A stretch of 46,029 bases of DNA from Gordonia effusa NBRC 100432. GTDB taxonomy: Bacteria; Actinomycetota; Actinomycetes; Mycobacteriales; Mycobacteriaceae. The notes under the pieces were generated by a model, which ran no database searches, had not been told where the DNA came from, and saw nothing but the letters and a program-made list of their open reading frames with translations. Of this stretch, positions 34,882-43,610 are shown in pieces (the stretch's first letter is position 1; every line of letters starts with the position of its first letter). The position numbers and the translations under genes were made by a program. The stretch covers positions 1 through 46,029 of the forward strand of contig NZ_BAEH01000014.1 of NCBI RefSeq assembly GCF_000241305.1, given 5' to 3'.

Positions 34882-35925
34882 ATGAGATCGCTGCAACCCC
34901 TCATCGCTCCGATCTCCCCGGTCCACGCGTTAACGCGAATCGCCTGGTTGCTGGAGCGCCAGCGCGAACGAAGCTACCGGGTCGAAGCATTCCGCAAGGC
35001 GAGCCAAGCGGCCGCGGCGCTGGATCCCGGTGACTTGGCGGACCGTGCTGCGTCGGGCACTTTGACCGAAATTCCCTCGCTCGGCAAGACCACCGCCCAG
35101 GTCGTCGTCGAGGCTCTGCGCGGTGAAGTGCCCGGCTATCTGGACCGCTTGCAGCAGATGCCTGAATCGTTTCCAGTCGGCGACTCCGGCGAATTGGCGA
35201 CCGCTTTGCGTGGCGATCTGCACTCACATACCGAGTGGAGCGACGGTGGCGCGCCCATCGAAGAAATGGCCTGCGCGGCAACGGCTCTCGGCTACGAGTG
35301 GTTAGCGATAACTGACCACTCGCCACGTCTCACCGTCGCGAACGGTCTCTCTGCCGAACGCCTCGTCGACCAGATCGAGCAGATCGGCCGGTGGAATACA
35401 CAAACTCATTCGCTTCGGTTGCTCACCGGAATCGAGGTGGACATCCTCGATGACGGCTCGCTCGATCAGAGTGACGAGATGCTCGGCCGGCTCGACATCG
35501 TCACCGCCTCAGTGCATTCCAAACTGCGGATGGATCACGACGCCATGACGGCCAGATTGGTTGGCGCGGCGAGCAATCCACGAGTCACCGTTCTGGGACA
35601 TTGCACCGGTCGGCGAGTACTCAGCGGTCGTGGGCATCGACCACCGTCAACCTTTGATGCCGCAACGGTTTTCGCGGCGTGCGCCGAACACAACACCGCT
35701 GTCGAAATCAACTCCCGACCAGAACGGGTCGACCCGCCAGACGATCTCATCGATCTCGCACGGGAATCGGGCTGCTTGTTCGCGATCGACTCCGACGCAC
35801 ACGCTCCCGGACAACTAGAGTTCGCGATCCTCGGAGCCCAGCGTGCCGTCGCACATGGCATCGATCTCGATCGCATCGTGACGACCTGGCCGGTCGACCG
35901 GCTGCTGTCGTGGACATCACAGTGA
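34882..35925 (+). CDS. PHP-domain phosphoesterase with N-terminal HhH
   Basis: A 347-residue protein. Residues 15-90 form a PolX-like helix-hairpin-helix segment (YRVEAFRKASQAAAAL, LTEIPSLGKTTAQVVVEALRG). Residues 108-340 are a PHP metallohydrolase: DLHSHTEWSDGG, ITDHSPRL, LTGIEVDILDDG, VTASVHSK, LGHCTGR, EINSRP and AIDSDAH supply the metal ligands. It resembles the C-terminal part of bacterial DNA polymerase X without the polymerase palm, so a DNA-repair phosphatase or nuclease role is likely. ATG 34882 starts within a 135-nt gap after the divergent ABC-F gene. Confidence 0.9.
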   Translation: MRSLQPLIAPISPVHALTRIAWLLERQRERSYRVEAFRKASQAAAALDPGDLADRAASGTLTEIPSLGKTTAQVVVEALRGEVPGYLDRLQQMPESFPVGDSGELATALRGDLHSHTEWSDGGAPIEEMACAATALGYEWLAITDHSPRLTVANGLSAERLVDQIEQIGRWNTQTHSLRLLTGIEVDILDDGSLDQSDEMLGRLDIVTASVHSKLRMDHDAMTARLVGAASNPRVTVLGHCTGRRVLSGRGHRPPSTFDAATVFAACAEHNTAVEINSRPERVDPPDDLIDLARESGCLFAIDSDAHAPGQLEFAILGAQRAVAHGIDLDRIVTTWPVDRLLSWTSQ

Positions 35926-36000
35926 GTCGGTCCAAGGTTTAGAAACGCTTCGTCCGGGCAACCTCTACGAGCCGCGATGGAGAACTAGGAGACGCCAGCC

Positions 36001-36480
36001 ATGAGCCGAATCACTCGCCAGCAATCTCTGGCCATGTACATCCGGATTCACCTGGTGGGCGCGAGCGGCGGGCTCAGGCTCGCCGAACTGCTCGCGAAGG
36101 ACCCCTGGATGGACGGGGCACTCGATCACCTTCCCGGCGAACTCGACGACGAAGCGGCCTTTGCCAAAGAATGGGCATCTGGTTACAGCCGCCTACCGGA
36201 AATATGGACGGCAGCGGTCTTCGGACTGACCGCTGCCATGAGAGTTGCTCTGAGCGCACTGCGACCGTTGCGCGGACAACTACGCCGCACGGTCTCCCTC
36301 GAGGCGATGCGCTCGCTGGTGCTGGCGAAGAAGGCGATGTGGGAACTCGGCCTCTCGCTTCACGAACCCGGCGATCAATTCCACGAGCGCTTAGCCGAGT
36401 TCGATCGCCAAGCCGTACGTCAGGCCGAGGACTTGCAGCGCTTGCATCAGCGTGCCGCGGTCGAGACTTTCAACGAGTAG
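36001..36480 (+). CDS. Unknown helical protein
   Basis: A 159-residue protein that I do not recognise. It is almost wholly helical, with long amphipathic stretches (MYIRIHLVGASGGLRLAELL, EAMRSLVLAKKAMWELGLSL, ERLAEFDRQAVRQAEDLQRL), suggesting a four-helix bundle. No signal peptide or metal motif is visible. AGGAG about 8 nt before ATG 36001 supports the start. It lies 75 nt after the PHP gene and 105 nt before the LysM gene and could belong to either neighbourhood. Confidence 0.72.
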   Translation: MSRITRQQSLAMYIRIHLVGASGGLRLAELLAKDPWMDGALDHLPGELDDEAAFAKEWASGYSRLPEIWTAAVFGLTAAMRVALSALRPLRGQLRRTVSLEAMRSLVLAKKAMWELGLSLHEPGDQFHERLAEFDRQAVRQAEDLQRLHQRAAVETFNE

Positions 36481-36585
36481 GCACAGGTGCTCGCCTACGC
36501 CCAACTCAGGTAGGGCACTACTCGCGCGCCTATCGCCATATCTGCATACGTTCGAAGCGCAGACAGCGAGCGCAAGGAGCGTCCC

Positions 36586-39477
36586 ATGCCACGTACACAC
36601 ACCGTCGCCCCCGGCGACACCCTGAGCGCGATCGCTCAGCGCTTCTACGGACAAGCAGGGCTGTTCGGATTCATCGCGGCGGCCAATCGCATCGCCGATC
36701 CGAATATGATCAATGTCGGCCAAGTGCTGACATTGCCCGATCTTGGCCGCGTCCATCCGGTCGTCGCGGGAGACACCCTGTCCGGGCTCGCACAGCGCTT
36801 CTACGGCGACCCCGGAAAATTCGGAATCATCGCCGCTACCAACGCGATTCGCAATCCAGACCACATCGAAGTCGGCTGGGTACTCGCGATACCCGATCTG
36901 CCCGCGCCGCCGCGTCCGGCCAATCCCGGCGACAAGCCTCCCGATGTGGTTGCCCCACAGCAACTTCCGAACGGGATCATGCCGTACGCCAGCGAACCAT
37001 TCGGGGTCTACCAACCACTGATCGGCTGGCGGAGCAAACTGCAGGGCGAACGTGTGCGCGCCGGAATGGCCAACCGATTCGCGCAGGCCGTGCGGCTCGC
37101 CGACCTCGAGCGAGCGCCGGCGCCCGGCCCGCATCTCGCGTCACCGCATATTGCCGACTTCACCGGCACGTCCATCGGCCGCGAACTCGTGGTGCGCGCG
37201 CGAGCCGCCGACTCCGCCGATCCGAATCTGTGGCAGACGCTGCTCGCCGACGCACCTGATTCGCCCATCACGACGATGATGGCGACGCTGAACGCACCGG
37301 CATTGGCCGCCAACGCCAATGCTGGTGCCGACGCCGACGCAGCTGCCCCCACCCGGGAGATGGCCACCGCGCGACTACTACAGGATCTGCAGAACACCGA
37401 CGCGGCGATTCTGCCTCAACTGTTCGCCCGCCAAATCCAGCCCTGGGAGCGCGCACTGGCAGCGGTCAAGCTACTGGGACAACGTCATCCGTCGAAGGAG
37501 ATGTTCCTATCCCCGATCGGCATTCTCCACCGCTTCCGCGAATACTTCTTCGAATTGGGCACCTTCCTCGGTCCACCCGTGGGTCACGTGTGGATCAGCC
37601 CCGGCGGCACGGTCGAGTTAGTCGAAGTCAATACTCGCCGCACCCTGGTCGAGCGCACCATGGAACAGTCCGTTGAGACCATCGAAAAGTCTGAGCAATC
37701 GTCAAGTGTCCGTGACGAAATCGCCGATGCGGTCAAGACTGAGAACGCCACCGATATGAAACTCGGTGTCACGACGTCGGCCAGTGGCGGTTTCGGTGCG
37801 ATCTTCCAGGCGAGCGGCAGCGCGTCCTTCAATCTGGACTCCTCGCGCAAGCAGGCGCAGGAGCAGACACATAAGCGAATGCGGGAACAAACGTCGAAGC
37901 TTTCCAGCGAGGTGAAGCAGAATTTCAAAACCACCTTCCGCACCGTCACCGAGACCACCGATACGTCGAGCCGCCGCTACGTTCTGCAGAACACTACCGA
38001 TCGTCTCGTCAGTTACGAACTGAGTCGCAAGATGCGCAAAGTCGCGGTTCAGGTCCAAGATCAGGGCCAGCAATTGTGCTGGCAGCTCTACGTCGACAAT
38101 CCCGGAAGTACTTTGGACACAGGCGAATTCGTCCATGAGAAGGCAGAGTCGCTCAACCCGGACATCAAACGTCCCGACACTATTCCCTATCCCCCGGATA
38201 AGCCGGTGACCTATCCACTGTCGATTCCGTTCCTTCAGGATAAGGGCGGGGATGATGACAACGACTTGACCTATGTGAGCGAAGACGGCAACCGGGACCG
38301 AGGTATCAACGAAGTTGACGTTGGTGACAACAACATCATCAAGTTCAAGTTCGACATCGCTCTTCCACCGCCGCCGGAAGGGTACGAGTTGCTCGACACG
38401 CTTCCGGTCCTCGACTTTAAGAATGAGCAAGTCGAATTCACCGTCACCGACGAGGATCTGCGGCCGAATCCCTCCACTGCCGCCAACAAGTTCCGTGTGC
38501 GATTGCTTGTGGCTAACTTCGGCGGCAAGGGCGCGATTCCGTTCGAAGCGACGTTGGTGTACCGAGCCACCAAAGCGATCAGAGATGCGATCGATGCGAA
38601 GAATGCCGCGGCATCGAAGGATTACACCGATCTTGTTGCCGCAGAAAAGGAACGGTTGTTCTATCAAACATTGCGCAAGCGCATCAAGCTCTCCAGCAAG
38701 GTGCAATCTCGGCGTCCGGAGGACCTACGCGAAGAAGAGCGCAGCATGATCTACCGCGCAATCGTGTCGCGTCTGTATGGCAAGACAGCCGGTTGGGTGA
38801 ACGACGACTACCACGTGGCGTCCGAGCTCATCCGCTACTTCTTCGATATCGAGGCCATGCTGTACTTCGTCGCACCAGACTGGTGGAAGCCACGCGCCCA
38901 TCAAGGCGCCCCGATGGATTCGTCGGGCAACCTACAGGCGACCACCCTTGTGCACGGTGACCGCTACTTGTTCACCGACGAATCCGACCCGGCACCGCTG
39001 GGCGCCTCGCTCGGCTGGTTCCTCCAACTCGACGGCGACGCGAACCGCAACGCATTCCTCAACTCCCCGTGGGTCAAAGCGGTATTGCCGATCCGACCCG
39101 GTCGGGAAAAGGATGCGATGACCTTCCTGAGTCGGCCGGAAGTGGCCGGAACAGAAGGTCTCGACGAACCGTATCCGTTCAACGCGGCGGAGGACCCGCC
39201 CGAATATCAGGGCAAGTCACTTCGCGATGTCCTGCTGATGATTGCGGCGAAAATCGCTGAGGAACAACAACAATCGTTGACGCCGGTTCCAACCCGGCCG
39301 GGTGATCCGAACTCGGATCTAGCGCTGCCAACCGAGACCGTGTTCGCCCACGGCTTCGACCCGCTCGCGGGCGGAATCTCATTCGGCAAGGAACCATTCA
39401 AAGTGTTCAGCCAATGGACCGAGATCTTGCCGACCGAACAGGTTGTTGCCACCGAATACAGCTTGAAGGGACTGTGA
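36586..39477 (+). CDS. Large double-LysM protein of unknown function
   Basis: A 963-residue protein. Two LysM domains lie at residues 3-50 (HTVAPGDTLSAIAQRFYG) and 55-104 (PVVAGDTLSGLAQRFYGDP), each followed by a Pro-rich end. There is no signal peptide. Middle residues about 345-470 have a Glu/Lys/Ser helix (MEQSVETIEKSEQSSSVRDE) and a Gly/Ser strand-turn-strand (VTTSASGGFGAIFQASGSAS). A second charged helix (QEQTHKRMREQTSKLSSE) follows, a pattern seen in proteins that insert hairpins into membranes. Later parts are mixed alpha/beta and unrecognised. LysM suggests peptidoglycan or glycan binding. The PLD gene follows after 6 nt, so the two products probably act together. Function not known. 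Confidence 0.85.
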   Translation: MPRTHTVAPGDTLSAIAQRFYGQAGLFGFIAAANRIADPNMINVGQVLTLPDLGRVHPVVAGDTLSGLAQRFYGDPGKFGIIAATNAIRNPDHIEVGWVLAIPDLPAPPRPANPGDKPPDVVAPQQLPNGIMPYASEPFGVYQPLIGWRSKLQGERVRAGMANRFAQAVRLADLERAPAPGPHLASPHIADFTGTSIGRELVVRARAADSADPNLWQTLLADAPDSPITTMMATLNAPALAANANAGADADAAAPTREMATARLLQDLQNTDAAILPQLFARQIQPWERALAAVKLLGQRHPSKEMFLSPIGILHRFREYFFELGTFLGPPVGHVWISPGGTVELVEVNTRRTLVERTMEQSVETIEKSEQSSSVRDEIADAVKTENATDMKLGVTTSASGGFGAIFQASGSASFNLDSSRKQAQEQTHKRMREQTSKLSSEVKQNFKTTFRTVTETTDTSSRRYVLQNTTDRLVSYELSRKMRKVAVQVQDQGQQLCWQLYVDNPGSTLDTGEFVHEKAESLNPDIKRPDTIPYPPDKPVTYPLSIPFLQDKGGDDDNDLTYVSEDGNRDRGINEVDVGDNNIIKFKFDIALPPPPEGYELLDTLPVLDFKNEQVEFTVTDEDLRPNPSTAANKFRVRLLVANFGGKGAIPFEATLVYRATKAIRDAIDAKNAAASKDYTDLVAAEKERLFYQTLRKRIKLSSKVQSRRPEDLREEERSMIYRAIVSRLYGKTAGWVNDDYHVASELIRYFFDIEAMLYFVAPDWWKPRAHQGAPMDSSGNLQATTLVHGDRYLFTDESDPAPLGASLGWFLQLDGDANRNAFLNSPWVKAVLPIRPGREKDAMTFLSRPEVAGTEGLDEPYPFNAAEDPPEYQGKSLRDVLLMIAAKIAEEQQQSLTPVPTRPGDPNSDLALPTETVFAHGFDPLAGGISFGKEPFKVFSQWTEILPTEQVVATEYSLKGL

Positions 39478-39483
39478 GGTGCG

Positions 39484-41163
39484 ATGGCCGATCCACCGGC
39501 CGCGATAGCGCCCATAGCCCCGATCAAGGCGCCTGCGGCACCGGCCGCTCCCTCACCGCCCACCCTGTCGTTCGGCAATTGCAAGAGTGATGACGAGGCG
39601 CTGGCGAAGGTGCCGGGCCGCAACGTCGAAGACCCCGCCTATCGCAAACGAGGGGTCGTGCGGTCGAAGGATTGGTTCCCAGCGAGCCGAAAGGTGACGT
39701 CGGGCAACGAAATCATTCCCTATGTCAATGGTAAATGCGCCTTCGCCGATATGTCCGAAGCACTGAAGACAGCGTTTCTTCCCGAGCATCGGATTTACCT
39801 CATCGGATGGTCCGTCGACAAGGGTGTGCAATTGGTGCCCGGCGCTGGCGGCACACTCGAAGACCATCTGAAGAACTCACGGGCGCAGATTCGCGGCCTG
39901 TTCTATGACGGACGAATTACGTTGTCCCCGTTGATAAGTATCAATACCGGCGTCGAGAACAAGTGGATCGCCGACATGATCAACAACCTCCCCAACGGCG
40001 CGGCAGTTATTGATGGACGACTTCCGCCGTCGGGCATACATCATCAGAAAGCCCTTGTGGTGCAAGGCATGTTCGGGCTCGTCGCGTTTCTCGGCGGAAT
40101 GGATCTCGCGCCGTCTAGGGTTAACGTCAACCCCGCGGCGGGCGAGCCGTGGCATGACGTACAGGTGCGTATCACCGGTCCCGCCGCTCTCGAGGTTCGG
40201 CAAATATTCGAGGACCGCTGGATAGATCACCCTACTGCGGCGACGCGCGACGAAAGGCTTGCTGGGACAACGATGCTCACCAGCGACGCCCGTCGGAAAC
40301 TAGCATTCCCCGATCCGGCACAACTCGATCGCGGGAGTCTGCCGTCGACCACTTGGCTTCCGGGGGCAACTAAGTCACGATCGATGGATGGCTTCGCTGC
40401 CATCGGCCGAACCTTTGCGAGCAGCAAGGCCAGCGGACCGTACACCTTTGCGTCGTCGGGCGACTATTCGGCGTGGGAGATGATCGAACACGGCATAGCA
40501 AAGGCGCAGCGCTGGATTTACCTGGAGGACCAGTACCTGGTCAGTCGGATGGCGCGTAAAGCCCTGCTGGCCAAGCTCGCCGATCCCAACTTCGAATACC
40601 TGCTGATGGTGATGAACGGATCCGGCGCCGCCGCGTCGGACTTCAAATTCCTTGTGACACAACGTAATGAGTTCCGCCGCGATCTCCTGAAGATCGATCC
40701 CCAACGTAAGCGTTGGGGGATGTACATACTCAAGGATTCTGGCGATCCAGAACGGCAAAAGGTCTGCGGTACATACCTGCACAGCAAGACGTGGATATTC
40801 GACGACGGTTATGCGATCGTCGGATCGGCCAACTGCGACAATCGCGGCTACACGCTGGATACCGAATGTGTGGTCGGCTTCACCGATGCCAACACTCTCG
40901 ATGTGTTCTTGGGAAAGAGCTATGCGATCGAACTACGAACCCGATTGTGGCGCAAGCACATCGGCCTACCTCACGCCCAATTGCGCGACTTCGACAAAGC
41001 CATCAAATTCTGGCGCCAGCCCCCGCCGAGCGCGATGATCGTCGACGCCAGCGGTTTCGAGATCGACAGCAACCTCACGCCGCCGGCCCAGTTCCCGTCG
41101 GCCGCCGAAGCGCCGGCCGTCGAGACCGCGTGGACCACATTCATCGATCCGGACGCGCGGTAA
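39484..41163 (+). CDS. Phospholipase D family protein with altered first HKD motif
   Basis: A 559-residue PLD superfamily protein. The first HxKxxxxD motif reads H187-Q-K189-ALVV-Q194, with Gln in place of Asp. LGGMDLAPSRVN and HDVQVRITGPAALEV follow as in full-length PLDs. The second motif is intact: H433-S-K435-TWIF-D440, then AIVGSANCDNRG. The family cleaves or transfers phosphodiesters of phospholipids using one His from each motif, and both His and Lys pairs remain. An Ala/Pro-rich N-terminus (AIAPIAPIKAPAAPAAPSPP) is not a signal peptide. It starts 6 nt after the LysM gene. Confidence 0.92.
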   Translation: MADPPAAIAPIAPIKAPAAPAAPSPPTLSFGNCKSDDEALAKVPGRNVEDPAYRKRGVVRSKDWFPASRKVTSGNEIIPYVNGKCAFADMSEALKTAFLPEHRIYLIGWSVDKGVQLVPGAGGTLEDHLKNSRAQIRGLFYDGRITLSPLISINTGVENKWIADMINNLPNGAAVIDGRLPPSGIHHQKALVVQGMFGLVAFLGGMDLAPSRVNVNPAAGEPWHDVQVRITGPAALEVRQIFEDRWIDHPTAATRDERLAGTTMLTSDARRKLAFPDPAQLDRGSLPSTTWLPGATKSRSMDGFAAIGRTFASSKASGPYTFASSGDYSAWEMIEHGIAKAQRWIYLEDQYLVSRMARKALLAKLADPNFEYLLMVMNGSGAAASDFKFLVTQRNEFRRDLLKIDPQRKRWGMYILKDSGDPERQKVCGTYLHSKTWIFDDGYAIVGSANCDNRGYTLDTECVVGFTDANTLDVFLGKSYAIELRTRLWRKHIGLPHAQLRDFDKAIKFWRQPPPSAMIVDASGFEIDSNLTPPAQFPSAAEAPAVETAWTTFIDPDAR

Positions 41164-41207
41164 CAACGCCGACGTCGACCGAGCTAATGGCGGTATTCTG
41201 AGCGTCG

Positions 41208-41417
41208 ATGCGGCGAAATCCTGTTTCCAGTTCGAGTCTCGCCTCGGTGGGCTACGACGAGACAACCCGGACGTTGGAGGTCGAGTTCAACAGCGGCTCG
41301 GCCTACCAGTACTTCGACGTGCCTATGTCGACATATACCGAGCTCACCACTGCGGACAGTATTGGCCGCTATTTCGTCGAACACGTCCGTGATGCCTATC
41401 GTCATCGGCGGTTATGA
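41208..41417 (+). CDS. KTSC-domain small protein
   Basis: A 69-residue KTSC-domain protein: VSSSSLASVGYDETTRTLEV, FNSGSAYQYFDVPMSTYTEL, TADSIGRYFVEHVRDAYRHR. It follows the family pattern of a small beta-rich fold with Y-x-Y-x-x-V-P and G-x-Y-F. The usual C-terminal segment is present but ends RHRRL. The family's role is unknown; the domain is found alone and fused to lysyl-tRNA synthetase, and nucleic-acid binding has been suggested. It lies 44 nt after the PLD gene and may be the third gene of that operon. Confidence 0.85.
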   Translation: MRRNPVSSSSLASVGYDETTRTLEVEFNSGSAYQYFDVPMSTYTELTTADSIGRYFVEHVRDAYRHRRL

Positions 41418-41458
41418 GTGTATCGGGAGCTCGTATGACGACGACCGCGTCGAGTCTC

Positions 41459-41848
41459 CTACTGGTGGCTGGTAGCTGTCGGTTTCACCACGTAAACCAC
41501 CCGATACTGGACGTCCGGTGGTGGGCCGTCGAGTTTCATTCCGTATCGCTCGGCCAGCGCCGCGAAGACCGCTCCGGTGGAATCGTCGTCGATCCGGTCG
41601 ACTGTTCCCCGAATCTCGAGATATCTATATGGCTGCTCCGGATCGTTAATCGATATCGCAACTTCCGGGTGTGCCGTGACATTCTTGTACTTCTGGCGGA
41701 CCGTCGTGTTGGTGAAGAGAAGATGCTCTCCGGTCCACGAGAACCACATCGGATTCACTTGCGGCGTGCCGTCGGGGCGAATGGTGGCGAGGTGCGCGTA
41801 GAGCGGCCTCTCTAACAGGTCGCGGTGGGTTTCTGGGATGGTGGTCAT
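41459..41848 (-). CDS. PPOX-class F420/FMN-dependent protein
   Basis: A 129-residue split-barrel flavin/F420-binding protein: YAHLATIRPDGTPQVNPMWF is the N-terminal strand pair of the pyridoxamine-oxidase-like family, then GEHLLFTNTTVRQKYKNVTAHPEVAISI and PYRYLEIRGTVDRIDDD. Actinobacterial members often use F420 and reduce or oxidise unknown small molecules. AAAGGAG lies 5 nt before ATG 41848. The frame extends to 41887 without homology. It is convergent with the KTSC gene, about 40 nt apart. Confidence 0.9.
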   Translation of the reverse strand: MTTIPETHRDLLERPLYAHLATIRPDGTPQVNPMWFSWTGEHLLFTNTTVRQKYKNVTAHPEVAISINDPEQPYRYLEIRGTVDRIDDDSTGAVFAALAERYGMKLDGPPPDVQYRVVYVVKPTATSHQ

Positions 41849-41953
41849 GAGATCTCCTTTAACTATCTGGGTTATGCACGTCGTCAATTCTCCGGTGGTT
41901 CGGCGTACTAGTACCTGCTCCCCGTTGCCGCTGGTTGCGGCCCAGCGAAAATC

Positions 41954-42012
41954 TCGTCCCCGTGAAAAGGCTCGGAGGGCAATATGCCCTCCGACGCCTG
42001 CGACGGGGACGA
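41954..42012. other. Nested stem-loop in a 376-nt intergenic region
   Basis: Outer arms TCGTCCCCGT (41954-41963) and ACGGGGACGA (42003-42012) are a perfect 10-bp match. An inner stem TCGGAGGGC-AATAT-GCCCTCCGA adds 9 bp, with AGGC/GCCT extending it. It stands upstream of both the PPOX gene (leftward) and the secreted-protein gene (rightward), so it is not an obvious terminator of a neighbour. It could be a small structured RNA, a leader element or a mobile-element remnant. The rest of 41849-42224 shows no gene I can support. Confidence 0.6.
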
Positions 42013-42224
42013 CAATTTCATTGGGCCTTCATCCCCATCACCGCAGAATGCTCAGGCACCAATCGGCCTGCCCTCGTTTGGATCCGCGAGACCATCGAAC
42101 TAGCTGACTGAGCGGTTGGCGTTGACTACACCTTGCTGCCATTCATTCGATCGTAACGATCCGACACTTCTGATGCGACATAACAAGCAACGAGACCTGC
42201 TTCACAAAATCAGAGGAGTAACCG

Positions 42225-42581
42225 ATGCACTCAGTTGTCCGTCAAGTAATAGCGGGGGCCGGCGCTCTAGCCGCGGCCGGGACCCTCGCCTTTACTGGCA
42301 TTGGATCCGCCAACGCCGAGCCGACAGAGATGCACCCAAAAGTCACCCAGTGTAATGACCGATTCCGTACTCCACTCGAAGTCAATCGCGGCAATCTGCC
42401 CGTGTACTGGAGTCCGTTCGGCAGGTCAAACATCGTGTGTCTCGATATCGGCTTCGGGCCGAACGATTTTTATCAACGCGATCCCTGGGGATTCTGGCAC
42501 GACATGAACGAGCTACGTCCCGGCCAATTCTTCTACAGTATTTTCGGGGAGTCGTACGCCCCCTGGCACCACGGCGGATAG
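42225..42581 (+). CDS. Small secreted protein
   Basis: A 118-residue protein. A signal peptide (RQVIAGAGALAAAGTLAFTG) has a likely cut after SANA. The mature part is about 86 residues, rich in aromatics (PVYWSPFGRSNIVCLDIGFG, FYQRDPWGFWHDMNEL), with two Cys (QCND, VCLD) that could pair. I do not recognise the family. AGAGGAG 6 nt before ATG 42225 is a strong ribosome site. It probably acts outside the cell. Confidence 0.78.
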   Translation: MHSVVRQVIAGAGALAAAGTLAFTGIGSANAEPTEMHPKVTQCNDRFRTPLEVNRGNLPVYWSPFGRSNIVCLDIGFGPNDFYQRDPWGFWHDMNELRPGQFFYSIFGESYAPWHHGG

Positions 42582-42676
42582 AACATTGGCCTAGCCACTC
42601 GATAGTCGCTCGCGGAAGTTCGTGGGCTCATGAGACTGCCACTGAAGTGTCGGCGAGGCCGCCGCCCCCCACCTTC

Positions 42677-43516
42677 CTACAAGAGCGCTATCGCGTCGCG
42701 CGATGCCGCGTCGCTGGGCGTGTAGATCTCCAGACGATGGTCGGGGCTGTCCGGTTGCAACCAGACCTGGTAATCGACGGCCACGGCGCCGACGGTGGGG
42801 TGTTGGAGATCCATCGGGCCGCTCGTGCAGTCAGCGACCTCGCCGGAGGCCCAGATCGTGCCGAACTCTCGGCTGTGCATCGTGAGTTCGCCGATGAGTT
42901 CCGCGAGTTTCGCATCGCAGGGGTAGCGGCCGGAAGTAAGGCGGAGGTAGCCGATATGGATGCGTGCGAGTTGATCCCAGTTCCGGTACAGATCGCGGTG
43001 AAGCGGGTCGAGGAAGAACATGCGCGGGATCGACGGCCGCGTCTCCGGGTGCGCTGGCGCGTCGTAGTCGAGGTGTTCGGCCATCAGCGCGTGCCCGGTG
43101 CGGTTCCATGCGAGCACGTCACCGCGCCGACCGAGCACGATCGCGGGCACGCTCTCACCCAGCGACGACATGAGCGCGGAGACCCGAGGTGCCAGGATTT
43201 CCGGTTCGGGCCGATTGAGTCGAAAGGGACCGGAGGGGTGCGCAAGATTGTGCAGGTGCGTCGTCTCGGCCTCGTCCAACCGGAGCACGCGAGCCAAGGC
43301 GTCAAGCACCTGTGGTGAGGCGGTGCCGGAGTGGTCTTGCTCCAAGCGCGTGTAGTAGCCGACCGAGACTCCGGCAAGTTGCGCGAGTTCTTCACGCCTC
43401 AATCCGGCCACCCGGCGCGTAGTGCCGTAGGTCTGCAGGCCGGCGTCGTCGGGAGTGACGCGGTCGCGGCGAGTCTTGAGAAACACGCCGAGGGTCTCGG
43501 TCTGCATATTCGTCAT
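42677..43516 (-). CDS. XRE/MmyB-type transcriptional regulator
   Basis: A 279-residue regulator. The N-terminal HTH is LRREELAQLAGVSVGYYTRLEQD (about residues 39-61), preceded by LGVFLKTRRDRVTPDDAGL, the typical MmyB opening. The C-terminal MLTR ligand-binding (PAS-like) domain includes VPAIVLGRRGDVLAWNRTGHAL and FFLDPLHRDLYRNWDQL, and ends DAIALL. Members bind fatty acids or antibiotics and control divergent genes. The 94-nt gap to the divergent MFS exporter suggests that it regulates the exporter. ATG 43516 or 43507 may be the start. Confidence 0.9.
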   Translation of the reverse strand: MTNMQTETLGVFLKTRRDRVTPDDAGLQTYGTTRRVAGLRREELAQLAGVSVGYYTRLEQDHSGTASPQVLDALARVLRLDEAETTHLHNLAHPSGPFRLNRPEPEILAPRVSALMSSLGESVPAIVLGRRGDVLAWNRTGHALMAEHLDYDAPAHPETRPSIPRMFFLDPLHRDLYRNWDQLARIHIGYLRLTSGRYPCDAKLAELIGELTMHSREFGTIWASGEVADCTSGPMDLQHPTVGAVAVDYQVWLQPDSPDHRLEIYTPSDAASRDAIALL

Positions 43517-43610
43517 GCTAGCCAGCCACCTTCCGGCGTGCCTGCACCTGTCAGGTGTACCCATCACAGGGGTCTGGCTGCGATTCACAGCGCTGTCGAG
43601 AATCCAAGAC

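Noticed and set aside
36171..37259. 362-residue Arg/His-rich frame on the plus strand
   Set aside because: It spans two real genes in another frame and has the composition of a G+C-rich shadow.
37702..38706. 334-residue frame on the minus strand inside the LysM gene
   Set aside because: It is antisense to a long plus-strand gene with recognised LysM domains and normal codon use; no motif supports it.
43455..43610. N-terminal extension of the MFS exporter
   Set aside because: It overlaps the divergent regulator's start; the transporter family begins at about GTG 43611.
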